A DNA stretch of 64,000 bases, from NCBI GenBank assembly GCA_031292735.1, contig JARLGP010000264.1, positions 1 through 64,000 on the forward strand, written 5' to 3'. Position numbers and translations under genes: made by a program. Positions 36,138-44,967 of the stretch are shown here, piece by piece. Origin of the DNA: Holophaga sp. (GTDB lineage: Bacteria; Acidobacteriota; Holophagae; Holophagales; Holophagaceae). Under the pieces are notes generated by a model. It did not search any database. It was not told the origin of the DNA and saw only the letters and a list, made by a program, of their open reading frames with translations. Each line of letters opens with the position of its first letter. The stretch's first letter is position 1.

Positions 36138-38483
36138 GCCCATCTGGAACAGGTCGCCCAGGTTCCGGAGGGTGACCACCAGGTCCAGCCGGTCCTCCCG
36201 GCTGAGCGAATTGGAGGCCGTGATCGCCACGTGGGAGAAGCGCAGGGATTCCGATACGCAGGGCTGGACGTAGGCCAGCGCCACCTGGCTGGTGGAGAAG
36301 CCGTGCTGGGTGAAATCGTAGTTGGTGGAGAATTCCAGGCGCACCTGGTCGCTCCACAGCCGCTGCAGGCCGCCCAGTTGGATGCCCCTCTGGCGCACCA
36401 GCAGCCGGTTGATACCCGTGGAGAAGAAGGCCAGGTTGAACCGCGTGCCGTCCCCGGCCCGGTATTCGGCCGACAGGGAATTGTCGGAGGCACTGGAGGA
36501 GATGTCGGTGCTCTGCCGGAAGCTGAGGTGCAGCTTGTCGTTGGGTTCCACGTCGATATCGTTGTCCAGGGAGCCCCAGGCCTTCTGGAACAGGCCGCTG
36601 GGCAGGAGGATGGTCCGGAAATAGTACTTGGTGGAGACCTTCCAGCGCACCAGGTCCAGGAAGATCGAACCGGGCCCGGGGCGGCCGAGGAAATGCTGCT
36701 TCACGCCCAACTCCAGGCTGTCCTCGCCGGCGGCACCGCCCGCCACGCCCGGCTGGGAATCCACCTGGTCGAAGTGCGGCAGGTAGCCTTCCACCCCGGA
36801 CCGGCTGGTGCCGGTCACCGCGAAATAGGGGTCCAGCACGTGCTTGACCTCGCCGCTATAGCCGAACAGGTGCGCATCCGGAAACAGCCGGCCCACCGGG
36901 GGCAGGGAAAACTGCATCCGGCCCGAAGCCAGCATCCGGTCCGCGGAAGGACCGTTGACGATGAACGGGTTGGCATTGGCATTGGTGCCGGGCTGGAGGT
37001 TGGAGCCGCTGAGGGCGTTGTCGGTGGCGTAGAACGAGGTGCCCAGGGTGGAGGAATAGTGGGTGAAGCGGCCGCCCAGCTGGAGGTCGGTGCGGAACGG
37101 CCCCCACTGGCCCATGCGCCCGGCCAGCCGCAGGAAGGCGTCCTCCCGGTTCCAGGAATAGGTGGAGCTCAGCGGCTCGGTGACCGTGCTCGGGTCCAGG
37201 TTGAGGTTGTAGCCCAGGTGCCCGGTCCGGACCCCGCCGTCCACGTAGAAGGACCCCAGGGGGATCGGGTAGAAGGTGCCCTGGAAGCTGGGCAGGGTGT
37301 CCTTCTGCATGGAGGCGGGGAAGGTGCTGGAGTAGAACGGGTCGGAGGGGAGGAAGTAGGTCTGCTGCTGGGAGGCGGTGACGTTGAGGTTGCCCCAGGC
37401 GAATTTCTTGCCCAGGTAGGTGGAACTGTCGTAGGAATTGCTCCCCAGCCGGGCGATGCCGTTGCCGTAGTCGGAGTCCAGCAGGGTGTCGGAAGCCCGG
37501 TTGATGTCGGCGGTGAACTGCCAGCCGTCCTCCCGCTGCCAGAGCTCCTTGGCGTTCAGCCGGTAGCGGTGCAGGTCCTGGGTGCGCTGGCTGATGTACT
37601 CCCCGGAAAGCTCGCCCTGGTGGGTGGGCTCGGGATTCCAGCGGAGATCGCCATTCCACAGGATGCCCTGCTGGGTGAAATACTGGGGCGTGATGGTGGC
37701 GTCCGCGCTCTTGCCCAGCACCTGGTAGTAGGGCACGGCCAGGGAAGCGCCGGTGGGGCCGGAAAAGGACATGGAGATGGGCAGCACGCCGGAGGTGCGC
37801 TCGGCCTTGGCCGGATAGATGGCATACGGCAGGTAGTAGTAGGTGGGCAGGTTGAACGCCCAGATCCAGAGGTTGTGCAGCCGGGCGTAGTGGTCCAGAT
37901 CCACCGTCAGCTTGGAGACGTAGGCCTTCCAGCCCGGTTTCTGCTCCGGGCACGGGCTCAGCTCCACCTTGTCGAACTCCCAGTGCTGGAAGGTGTTGAA
38001 TTCCACCTTGTCGGAACGCAGCAGCCAGGTGGGGGGCAGTTCCAGCTCCAGCACATAGGCCTCGCCGATGCGCTTGACCCAATCCATCTTGAGCCGGTCG
38101 CAGCGCAGCCTGACCCCGGGGCCCTCCAGCCGGATGTGCCCCTGGGCCTCCAGCTGGCCGGTGACGGTGGAGTACTGCATCCGGTCCGCCAGCAGCATCA
38201 GGTCCTTGCTTTCCACCGCGCCGTCCACCAGGGTCCAGCCTTCGGCGCTTTCCTGCACGTTCTTGCCGCGCAGCCGGATCGGCTCCTTGCGTTCGCCTTC
38301 GGCCTCCATGGGCACCGGCCGGAACGGCAGCAGTTCCCCCATGTTCGGCAGGGTGGCGGTGGCCTCCGGCACCGGGAATGGCGGCAGGCCCTGCCCGGCC
38401 AGGATCAGCGGCAGGGCCCCCAACGTCAGGACCCTACCGGCTCTCAGCCAGCCGCGCTTCGCTATGGATGGCTGGGAACCCAT
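36129..38483 (-). CDS. lptD: LptD-type LPS assembly outer-membrane protein
   Basis: A 784-residue outer-membrane protein. After a signal-like N-terminus (about 1-31) comes an OstA/LptA-like jellyroll (about 65-200; LVDGAVESKDLMLLADRMQY), then a long C-terminal beta-barrel with repeated aromatic-alternating strands, ending GLF. LptD with LptE inserts LPS in the outer leaflet. The segment TYYYLPYAIYPAKAERTSGVLPIS is the conserved start of the barrel. Only two Cys pairs are obvious, so the disulfide pattern of E. coli LptD is not preserved. It begins 15 bp after the RNase E/G gene, the same transcript. Confidence 0.87.
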   Translation of the reverse strand: MGSQPSIAKRGWLRAGRVLTLGALPLILAGQGLPPFPVPEATATLPNMGELLPFRPVPMEAEGERKEPIRLRGKNVQESAEGWTLVDGAVESKDLMLLADRMQYSTVTGQLEAQGHIRLEGPGVRLRCDRLKMDWVKRIGEAYVLELELPPTWLLRSDKVEFNTFQHWEFDKVELSPCPEQKPGWKAYVSKLTVDLDHYARLHNLWIWAFNLPTYYYLPYAIYPAKAERTSGVLPISMSFSGPTGASLAVPYYQVLGKSADATITPQYFTQQGILWNGDLRWNPEPTHQGELSGEYISQRTQDLHRYRLNAKELWQREDGWQFTADINRASDTLLDSDYGNGIARLGSNSYDSSTYLGKKFAWGNLNVTASQQQTYFLPSDPFYSSTFPASMQKDTLPSFQGTFYPIPLGSFYVDGGVRTGHLGYNLNLDPSTVTEPLSSTYSWNREDAFLRLAGRMGQWGPFRTDLQLGGRFTHYSSTLGTSFYATDNALSGSNLQPGTNANANPFIVNGPSADRMLASGRMQFSLPPVGRLFPDAHLFGYSGEVKHVLDPYFAVTGTSRSGVEGYLPHFDQVDSQPGVAGGAAGEDSLELGVKQHFLGRPGPGSIFLDLVRWKVSTKYYFRTILLPSGLFQKAWGSLDNDIDVEPNDKLHLSFRQSTDISSSASDNSLSAEYRAGDGTRFNLAFFSTGINRLLVRQRGIQLGGLQRLWSDQVRLEFSTNYDFTQHGFSTSQVALAYVQPCVSESLRFSHVAITASNSLSREDRLDLVVTLRNLGDLFQMGLF

Positions 38484-38498
38484 GGTGGCCGGATCAGA

Positions 38499-40721
38499 CT
38501 ATTTCTTGCGGGACTTGGCTGGCGTTGCGGCCTTTTCCGTTTCAGGTTTGGCGGCCTTGGGCTTGGCCACGCGCCTGGGCGCCGGGGCCGCCGCGGCGGC
38601 CGGGCTCACGACCTTGCGCGGGCGACCGCGCTTGGCCTTGGCCGGGGCCGGGGTTTCCACCGCTTCATCCGCCACCGCTTCCGCCGGAGCCTCCTCAACG
38701 GGGGTGACCTCCTTGGCCGCGCTGCCCATCAGCCGGGGCCGGGGCGAGGGGGTGAGCAGGTCCGCCATCAGGTCGGGGGTGAGCAGGATCGGCGTGGGCT
38801 CGGGTTCCGGAACCACCGGAACGACCGGAGCGGAAACAAAGACCGGTTCGGGGGGCTGGGGCGCTTCGCTGAACGCCACCGGAGCCGGAGCCAGAGCCGG
38901 GGCCGGACGGTCGGCGAGCTTGCGCCCGCCCCTGCCCCGGCGCGAAGGCACCGCAGGAGCTTCCGGCGCCACCGCGGCCAGTTCCTCGGTCGCGTCTTCG
39001 TCCCCTTCTTCCCCAAGCGGCTTGGCGCTTTCGAACAGGGCGCGCAGGCGCTCCCGCTCGTCCAGGGCGGCGCGCTGGGCATCCCGGCGCTCGTACTTGA
39101 TCTCGGCTTCGGTGGGTTCGCGCACCGGGGCCGGAGCGGACCGGCGGCCCTCCTCGCCCAGGGCCTTCTCGAAGGAGATCGGGCTGTCGCCGCTGAGGAC
39201 CACGGTCTCTTCCTCGGGCTCCATCTTGTCGCGGGCCGGACGGGCCGGGGCCTTCTCGGCCGCCTCGCCCTCTTCCGCGCGCTCGATTTCCGCGGCCATC
39301 TCGCCGTAGGGGATCTCAGGGTCGGCCACGATCACGATGTGGGAGTCGTAGACATCCTCCAGGGTGGTCAGGTCCTTGCGCTTCTGGTTGAGCACGGCCA
39401 GGGCGATGCTGGGCAGCAGCTTGACCCGGATCTCGGCGATGGGATCGCGGCTGAGGATGGCCTTGATGCGGCGCACCACGCTGATGACCAGGGATTCGAG
39501 GTTCTTCACCTTGCCGGTGCCCTGGCAGGTGGGGCAGGCCTCATGGCTGACCTGCTGGAGGGAGGGCCGCAGGCGCTGCCGGGTCATGACCAGCACGCCG
39601 AACCGGTTGATCTTGCCGACCTCCATGCGGGCCTTGTCTTCCTTGAGGCAGTCCACCAGCTTCTCGGCCACGGCGCGGTTGTTGCCTTCCCGCTTCATGT
39701 CGATGAAGTCGATCACCACCAGCCCGGCCAGATCGCGCAGGCGCAGCTGGCGAGCGGCTTCCTCGGCGGCTTCCATGTTGGTCTTGAAGGCCATGTCCTC
39801 GACGTTGTCGCCGGTGGTCTTGCCGGAGTTCACGTCGATGGCCACCAGGGCCTCGGTCTGGTCGATGGCCAGGGCCCCGCCGGAGGGCAGCGGCACCTTG
39901 CGCCCGTAGATGCGGTCGATCTGCTCCTCGGTGGAGAACTTGGAGAACAGGGGCTTCTTGCCGATGTAGTGCTTCAGCACGTTCTGGTACTGGGGCATGG
40001 TCCGCTTGAAGAAGCCCTGGGCGGCGTGGAAGGTTTCCAGGTCGTCGATATGCACTTCCTCGATGTCGGCGGTGAAGGCGTCCCGCAGGGTGCGGGTCAC
40101 CACGTCGTCCTCCTGCCACACCAGGCCGGCGCCGGTGCGGTGCTTGTAGCGGGTCTGCACTTCCTTGTAGGTGTCCAGCAGGTAGTCCAGGTCGCGCTGG
40201 AAGTCCTCCTTGGTGACGCCCAGGGAGGCGGTGCGCACGATCACCCCGAAATTGCGGGGGATCTCCAGCTCGTCGATGAGCTTCTTGAAGTGCTCGCGCT
40301 CCTCCCGGGATTCGATCTTGCGGCTGATGCCGTTGATGGGGTTGCCCGGGGTGAGCACCAGGTAGCGGCCGGGCAGGGAAATCTGGGCGGTCATCATGGC
40401 GCCCTTGCTGCCCAGTTCCTCGCGCACCGCCTGGACCATGATCTCCTGGTCCCGGTTCAGCAGATCCTGGATCCGCCCCCGGCGGCCGTCGGCGCTCACC
40501 AGGTCCTTGGGCAGCTCGCCAATGGGCAGGAATCCGTTCTTCTGGCTGCCGTAGTGGATGAACGCGGCCTGCAGGCTCTGGTCCACCCGCACGACCTTGG
40601 CCTTGTAGATGTTGCCTTTGATTTTTTCATTGTGGACGAACTCGATATCAAAATCCGAGAGCACACCGTCCAGGAGGGTTGCCACACGGATTTCTTCTGA
40701 ATCCGTGGCATTGATGAGCAT
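38499..40721 (-). CDS. rng: Ribonuclease E/G family endoribonuclease
   Basis: A 740-residue protein. Residues 1 to about 500 form the catalytic part: an S1 domain (about 35-120; IYKAKVVRVDQSLQAAFI), catalytic Asp in AIDVNSG (about 294) and in VVIDFIDM (about 337), and the Zn-link CPTC (about 397-400) for dimerisation. The rest is a disordered tail rich in Ala, Pro, Glu and Lys with a basic KRGRPRK patch, like the RNase E scaffold, though unrelated in sequence. It starts mRNA decay and rRNA maturation. The ATG at 40721 gives MLINATDSEE, the usual family start; the frame extends upstream without a better start. Confidence 0.9.
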   Translation of the reverse strand: MLINATDSEEIRVATLLDGVLSDFDIEFVHNEKIKGNIYKAKVVRVDQSLQAAFIHYGSQKNGFLPIGELPKDLVSADGRRGRIQDLLNRDQEIMVQAVREELGSKGAMMTAQISLPGRYLVLTPGNPINGISRKIESREEREHFKKLIDELEIPRNFGVIVRTASLGVTKEDFQRDLDYLLDTYKEVQTRYKHRTGAGLVWQEDDVVTRTLRDAFTADIEEVHIDDLETFHAAQGFFKRTMPQYQNVLKHYIGKKPLFSKFSTEEQIDRIYGRKVPLPSGGALAIDQTEALVAIDVNSGKTTGDNVEDMAFKTNMEAAEEAARQLRLRDLAGLVVIDFIDMKREGNNRAVAEKLVDCLKEDKARMEVGKINRFGVLVMTRQRLRPSLQQVSHEACPTCQGTGKVKNLESLVISVVRRIKAILSRDPIAEIRVKLLPSIALAVLNQKRKDLTTLEDVYDSHIVIVADPEIPYGEMAAEIERAEEGEAAEKAPARPARDKMEPEEETVVLSGDSPISFEKALGEEGRRSAPAPVREPTEAEIKYERRDAQRAALDERERLRALFESAKPLGEEGDEDATEELAAVAPEAPAVPSRRGRGGRKLADRPAPALAPAPVAFSEAPQPPEPVFVSAPVVPVVPEPEPTPILLTPDLMADLLTPSPRPRLMGSAAKEVTPVEEAPAEAVADEAVETPAPAKAKRGRPRKVVSPAAAAAPAPRRVAKPKAAKPETEKAATPAKSRKK

Positions 40722-41162
40722 GGTTTTTCTGGCCAAACGAGATCTCCTCGATAAAAAGCCGACCTGCACCCATGGCAGGCTGGCTTTTATGAAATAGGGA
40801 TGGGGGGGTTGGATTTTGGATGGGTTTTTGATCGATTGGGATGGTGGGGGAGGGATGGTCCTGGTTTTCGAAGGGAACAACCCAAGAATGGTCTAGTTCG
40901 CCAGTTTAACGCGGCAAGATTCCGGTCGGCCCTGGTTCATGGCTCATTATCCCAGGCCCGGGCAGTCCCGGCAAGGGGGATTACCAAATGGCGACAATTG
41001 AATTTACTGGGAATTCACAGGTCAAGGGTTGAACCTGGCTGGGAACCCCGCATTATGATTGTTTACCCTAAAGGGCGGCCGGATGCCAAGCAATCCGCCG
41101 GACCAGGAACAGGTTCGAATCCAGGAATCCATCAGCCAGATCAGCGGGGGTGCCGGTTTATC
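40722..41162. other. Long divergent intergenic region (rne/g - phoU), with leader hairpin
   Basis: About 440 bp. Nearest the ribonuclease gene is the hairpin at 40753-40789. The middle (40790-40870) is G-rich on the plus strand. Near 41000-41025 there is a GAATT..AATTC inverted repeat. A GGTTCGAATCC near 41113 looks like a tRNA T-loop, but no cloverleaf forms. No gene is supported. Confidence 0.4.
40753..40789 (-). promoter_or_regulatory. Stem-loop in the 5' leader of the RNase E/G gene
   Basis: AAAAGCC-GA-CCTGC pairs with GCAGG-CT-GGCTTTT around a loop of ACCCATG, with one 2-nt internal mismatch. It is 32 bp upstream of the ATG. E. coli RNase E autoregulates through hairpins in its own leader, so this may be an analogous control element or an attenuator. 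Confidence 0.45.
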
Positions 41163-41846
41163 ATGATGCGTCATTTTGATTTTGAATTGCGTGACCTCAA
41201 GTTCGGCATCCTTTCCATGGCTGGACAGGTGGAGGAGATGATAACCCTCACCGAGCAGGCTTTGCTGGAGCGTTCCAACGCCAAGGCCGAGCGGGTGTCG
41301 GAACTGGACCGCAACGTGGACGCGGCGGAACTGAAAATGGACCAGGTCTGCATCGACCTGCTCGCCCTGCGCGCGCCGTTTGCCTCGGACCTGCGGCTGC
41401 TGGCTTCCAGCCTGAAAATCGTTCCGGAACTGGAGCGGATCGGCGACCACTGCTGCAACATCGCCCGCCGGGCCATGGTGCTGAACATCCAGCCGCCGGT
41501 GCCGCTGGGCGACGCCCTCACCCGGCTGGGCTCGGCCACCCACGCCATGGTGCGCCAGGCGGTGGACGCCTTCCTCAACGGCGACGCGGCCCTGGCCCAG
41601 GCGGTGATCATGGCCGACGACCAAGTGGACGAGCTGTACGTCCAGCTGTTCAAGGAACTGCTGCGCGGCATGCTGGCCGATCCCCTGTGCATCGAACGTT
41701 CCAGCCACCTGATCATCGTGATCAAGAACTGGGAACGCATCGCCGACCAGGCCACCAACATCGCCGAGGAGGTCCTGTTCATCCTCGAAGGGGTCAGCGT
41801 CAAGCACCGCCACCTGCAGGGGCCGGGATCCAGATCTGGCGCGTGA
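41163..41846 (+). CDS. phoU: PhoU-type phosphate signalling protein (first copy)
   Basis: A 227-residue, all-helical PhoU with two repeats of the metal-binding motif: ERIGDHCCNIARRA (about 95-110) and ERIADQATNIAEEVLFI (about 190-206). PhoU restrains the Pst transporter and the PhoR kinase when phosphate is plentiful. It opens the pst cluster, 76 bp before pstS, and is closely similar along its whole length to the second copy at 45717. Two adjacent ATGs (41163, 41166) are possible. Its stop codon lies at the left end of the putative Pho box. Confidence 0.93.
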   Translation: MMRHFDFELRDLKFGILSMAGQVEEMITLTEQALLERSNAKAERVSELDRNVDAAELKMDQVCIDLLALRAPFASDLRLLASSLKIVPELERIGDHCCNIARRAMVLNIQPPVPLGDALTRLGSATHAMVRQAVDAFLNGDAALAQAVIMADDQVDELYVQLFKELLRGMLADPLCIERSSHLIIVIKNWERIADQATNIAEEVLFILEGVSVKHRHLQGPGSRSGA

Positions 41847-41886
41847 AGTTACACGTTTGTCACAGGCCCAGGCAGAGCGTGTCACA
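41846..41886 (+). promoter_or_regulatory. Candidate Pho box upstream of pstS
   Basis: AAGTTACA (41846), TTGTCACA (41857) and GTGTCACA (41879) are spaced by 11 and 22 bp, the helical periodicity of PhoB-binding repeats (consensus CTGTCAT every 11 bp). The 41868 position is a poor match. It sits 36-77 bp before the pstS ATG and just after the phoU coding end. Confidence 0.6.
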
Positions 41887-41922
41887 CCTTCCGATCAGGC
41901 TGGGATCTTGAAGGAGAAACCT

Positions 41923-42936
41923 ATGACACCACGTGTCCTCGTCCGCGCCGGTTTGGCCGCTTTACTGTTCACCCCGTTGGTTTTCGCCCAGACCACGAGC
42001 GTGTCGGGCGCTGGCGGCACCTTCATCTACCCCTTGGCTTCCAAGTGGTTCCATGAATACAACGTCATCAACCCGCACATCCAGATCAACTACCAGTCCA
42101 TCGGTTCGGGCGGTGGCATCCGGCAGTTCTCGGTGGAGCGCACCGTGGACTTCGGCGAGACCGACGGGCCGATGAACGACCAGCAGCTCGCCGAAGCCAA
42201 GATCAAGCCCATCTATCACTTGCCCCTGGCCCTGGGCGGCGTGGTGCCCATCTACAACCTCCCGGTGAACGGCATCCGGTTCTCCGGCGAAACCCTGGCC
42301 AACATCTACCTGGGCAAGGTGGGCATGTGGAACGACCCCGCCATCGCCAAGGACAACCCGGGCGTGAAGCTCCCCTCCGAACCCATCAATGTGGTGCACC
42401 GCGCTGACGGTTCCGGCACCACCTACACCTGGGTGGACTTCCTTTCCAAGGTCTCCAGCGAATTCCAGAAGAAGATCGGCGTAGGCACCTCGGTCACCTG
42501 GCCCCTGGGCCTGGGCGGCAAGGGCAACGAGGGCGTGGCCGGCCTGGTGCGCCAGACCCCGGGCGCCATCGGCTACGTGGAACTGATCTACGCCCTGCAG
42601 AACAAGATCGCCTACGCGCCGGTGAAGAACACCACGGGCGCCTTCGTGAACGCCACCCTGGAATCGGTTTCGGCCGCCGCCGCCACCGCCCACATTCCCG
42701 CCGACTACCGGGTCTCCATCACCAACCCTCCCGGCAAGGCTTCCTATCCGATCTCCACCTTCACCTGGATCCTGGCCTCCCCGTCCATCCCGGACCCTGC
42801 CAAGAAGAAGGCAGTGCATGACTTCCTCGTCTGGGCGCTGACCAAGGGCCAGTCCTACTCCAAGGACCTGGGCTACGCTCCGCTGCCGAAAGCGCTCATC
42901 GACCGCGAACTGAAAGACCTCGCCAAGCTGAAATAG
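41923..42936 (+). CDS. pstS: Phosphate-binding protein PstS
   Basis: A 337-residue periplasmic binding protein with a signal peptide (about 1-23, ending VFAQ). Phosphate-site motifs are clear: SGAGGTFIYPL at the mature start, the SIGSGGGIRQF loop, GETDGPMN, and HRADGSGTTYTWVDFL. It delivers phosphate to PstCA. AAGGAG lies 8 bp before the ATG. A hairpin follows its stop, separating the abundant pstS message from the membrane genes. Confidence 0.96.
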   Translation: MTPRVLVRAGLAALLFTPLVFAQTTSVSGAGGTFIYPLASKWFHEYNVINPHIQINYQSIGSGGGIRQFSVERTVDFGETDGPMNDQQLAEAKIKPIYHLPLALGGVVPIYNLPVNGIRFSGETLANIYLGKVGMWNDPAIAKDNPGVKLPSEPINVVHRADGSGTTYTWVDFLSKVSSEFQKKIGVGTSVTWPLGLGGKGNEGVAGLVRQTPGAIGYVELIYALQNKIAYAPVKNTTGAFVNATLESVSAAAATAHIPADYRVSITNPPGKASYPISTFTWILASPSIPDPAKKKAVHDFLVWALTKGQSYSKDLGYAPLPKALIDRELKDLAKLK

Positions 42937-42959
42937 GCACGACCAGCTTCTGTGGATCC

Positions 42960-42985
42960 GGAAGGCCGCCAAGGCGCGGCCTTCC
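42960..42985 (+). other. Intercistronic stem-loop between pstS and pstC
   Basis: GGAAGGCCGC (42960-42969) and GCGGCCTTCC (42976-42985) form a perfect 10-bp stem around CAAGGC. There is no T-run, so it more likely stabilises the pstS 3' end or gives partial termination, as such hairpins do after binding-protein genes. Confidence 0.7.
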
Positions 42986-42996
42986 ATTGTGAAGAG

Positions 42997-44100
42997 ATGG
43001 GCCCCATGGACCTCCCCTCAGTTGAAAAGCCGGCACCGCTCCCCTCTGGCCTGGCCGCCGCGGCCGAGCCGCTGGCGCCCGCCCAGCCAGCGGCTGGACT
43101 CAGCCAGCCGGCAGAGCCGGCGGCGGAACCGGAGAAGAACCTGAAAAACGAATTTCCCAGGCGTTCCACCGGGCACTTCGCCGACCGGATCTTCCGGCTC
43201 ACCACCGGCGCCTGCGCGCTGGTGGTGGCCGGGCTGATCCTGGTGGCGATCGTGTTCATGGTGCACGGCTCCATTCCGGCCTTCAAGGACCATGGCCTGG
43301 GCGCCATCCTTTCCCCGGAATGGGATCCCACCAACCAGAAATACGGCGCGCTCACCTTCCTGTTCGGCACCGCCTACACCAGCGTGATCGGGATGGTGAT
43401 CGCCCTGCCGCTGGGGGTGCTCACCGCCGTGGCGCTGGTGGAGATCCTGCCCCAGGGCCTGGCCAAGGTGATCTCCCTGGCGGTGGAACTGCTGGCCGCC
43501 ATCCCCTCGGTCCTGCTGGGACTGTGGGGCATCTTCACCCTGGTGCCGCTGGTGCGCAGCTTCGAGGTCTACATCTACAAGTCCCCGCTGGGGCTGAACA
43601 AGCTGCCCATCTTCTCCGGTTCACCCATGGGGGTGGGTTTCCTGGCCGCCGGACTGCTGCTGGCGGTGATGGCCCTGCCCTTCATCCTTTCGGTCACCCG
43701 GGAAGTGCTGCTCCAGGTGCCCACCGCCCAGCGCGAGGCGGCCTACGCCCTGGGCGCGACCCGCTGGCAGGCCATCAGCAAGTTCATCATCCCCTACAGT
43801 TGGAAGGGCATCTTCGGGGCCGGGCTGCTGGGCTTCGCCCGGGTGCTGGGGGAGACCATGGCGGTGACCATGGTGATCGGCAACACGCCCCAGATCAAGG
43901 CCTCGCTGTTCGCCTCGGGCTACACCCTGGCTTCGGTGATCGCCAACGAGTTCACCGAGGCTCCTTCGAACCTGGCCATCAGCGCCCTCATCAGTTTGGG
44001 CCTCATCCTTCTGGTGGTGTCCATCATACTCAACGGCGCGGCGCGGCTCATGCTCATCTACCTGGGCCGCAGCACGGGCTCGCCGCAGGGGGCCAAATGA
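42997..44100 (+). CDS. pstC: Phosphate ABC transporter permease PstC
   Basis: A 367-residue inner-membrane permease. The first 60 residues are an Ala/Pro/Glu-rich cytoplasmic extension, longer than in E. coli PstC (319). Six helices follow, with the transport EAA loop QREAAYALGATRWQAISKFIIPY that contacts PstB. Start is uncertain: ATG at 42997, 43006 or GTG at 42952. Its TGA overlaps the pstA ATG (ATGA), giving coupled translation. Confidence 0.93.
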   Translation: MGPMDLPSVEKPAPLPSGLAAAAEPLAPAQPAAGLSQPAEPAAEPEKNLKNEFPRRSTGHFADRIFRLTTGACALVVAGLILVAIVFMVHGSIPAFKDHGLGAILSPEWDPTNQKYGALTFLFGTAYTSVIGMVIALPLGVLTAVALVEILPQGLAKVISLAVELLAAIPSVLLGLWGIFTLVPLVRSFEVYIYKSPLGLNKLPIFSGSPMGVGFLAAGLLLAVMALPFILSVTREVLLQVPTAQREAAYALGATRWQAISKFIIPYSWKGIFGAGLLGFARVLGETMAVTMVIGNTPQIKASLFASGYTLASVIANEFTEAPSNLAISALISLGLILLVVSIILNGAARLMLIYLGRSTGSPQGAK

Positions 44101-44948
44101 ACAGTTCTCACACGTTCCGCAAAGTCCAGGGCCGGATCATGGAGACCATCTGCCTGCTGGCCGCCCTCATCGCCGTGGTGCCCCTGTTCGCCTTCCTCTG
44201 GCACCTGGTGGCCGAAGGGGCCTCGTCCCTGAGCCCCGCCTTGTTCACCAGGCTGCCCATGCCCCCGGGAGAGCCCGGCGGCGGCATGCTCAACGCCATC
44301 CTGGGTTCGCTGCTGGTGGTGGGTTCCGCCACCGTGGCCGGCATTCCCATCGGCATCGGCGCGGCCATCTTCATGACCGAGTTCGCCAGCCCCTCCGTGA
44401 CCTCCGCCCTGCGCTTCGCCTGCGACGTGCTCTCCGGGATCCCCTCCATCGTCATGGGCCTGCTGGCCTACCAGGTGGTGGTGGTGCCCATGCACCACTT
44501 CTCGGCCCTGTCCGGGTCGGTGGCGCTGGCCTTCATCATGCTGCCGGTGGTGGTGATCACCACCCAGGAGATGCTCTACCTGGTGCCGCACAGCCTGCGC
44601 GAGGCCGGGCACGCGCTGGGCATCCCCACCTGGCGGATCGCCTCCTCCATCACCCTGCGCGCCGCCGCCCCGGGCGTGCTCACCGGCATGATCCTGTCGG
44701 TTTCCCGCATCGCCGGAGAGACCGCGCCCATGCTGTTCACCGCGTTCGGCAACCCCTACCTGACCCTGGACCCCAAGGCCCCCATCGCCACGTTGCCGCA
44801 CATGATCTTCAACTACGCCATCAGCCCCTACGATGATTGGCACCGCCTGGCCTGGGGCGGCGCCTTGATCCTGGTCATCGGCATCCTGGGGGCCACTCTG
44901 CTGAGCCGCTTCATCCTCTGGTGGCACCAGCGCAGCCTCAACACCTAA
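44097..44948 (+). CDS. pstA: Phosphate ABC transporter permease PstA
   Basis: The 283-residue partner permease has six predicted helices and the coupling loop LREAGHALGIPTWRIASSITLR. FACDVLSGIPSIVMGLLAY and SRIAGETAPMLFTAF are family-typical. The start overlaps the pstC stop; pstB begins 19 bp after its stop. With PstC it forms the channel of the high-affinity phosphate importer. Confidence 0.95.
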   Translation: MNSSHTFRKVQGRIMETICLLAALIAVVPLFAFLWHLVAEGASSLSPALFTRLPMPPGEPGGGMLNAILGSLLVVGSATVAGIPIGIGAAIFMTEFASPSVTSALRFACDVLSGIPSIVMGLLAYQVVVVPMHHFSALSGSVALAFIMLPVVVITTQEMLYLVPHSLREAGHALGIPTWRIASSITLRAAAPGVLTGMILSVSRIAGETAPMLFTAFGNPYLTLDPKAPIATLPHMIFNYAISPYDDWHRLAWGGALILVIGILGATLLSRFILWWHQRSLNT

Positions 44949-44967
44949 GCCGTAAACAGGAACCCTC

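Noticed and set aside
36231..40700. A 1489-codon plus-strand open frame opposite lptD and the RNase E/G gene
   Set aside because: It is antisense to two well-recognised proteins, has no family motif and is rich in Gly, His, Gln and Val, as frames opposite GC-rich codons usually are.
41113..41124. GGTTCGAATCC resembling a tRNA T-loop in the phoU upstream region
   Set aside because: No matching acceptor, D or anticodon arm can be formed around it.
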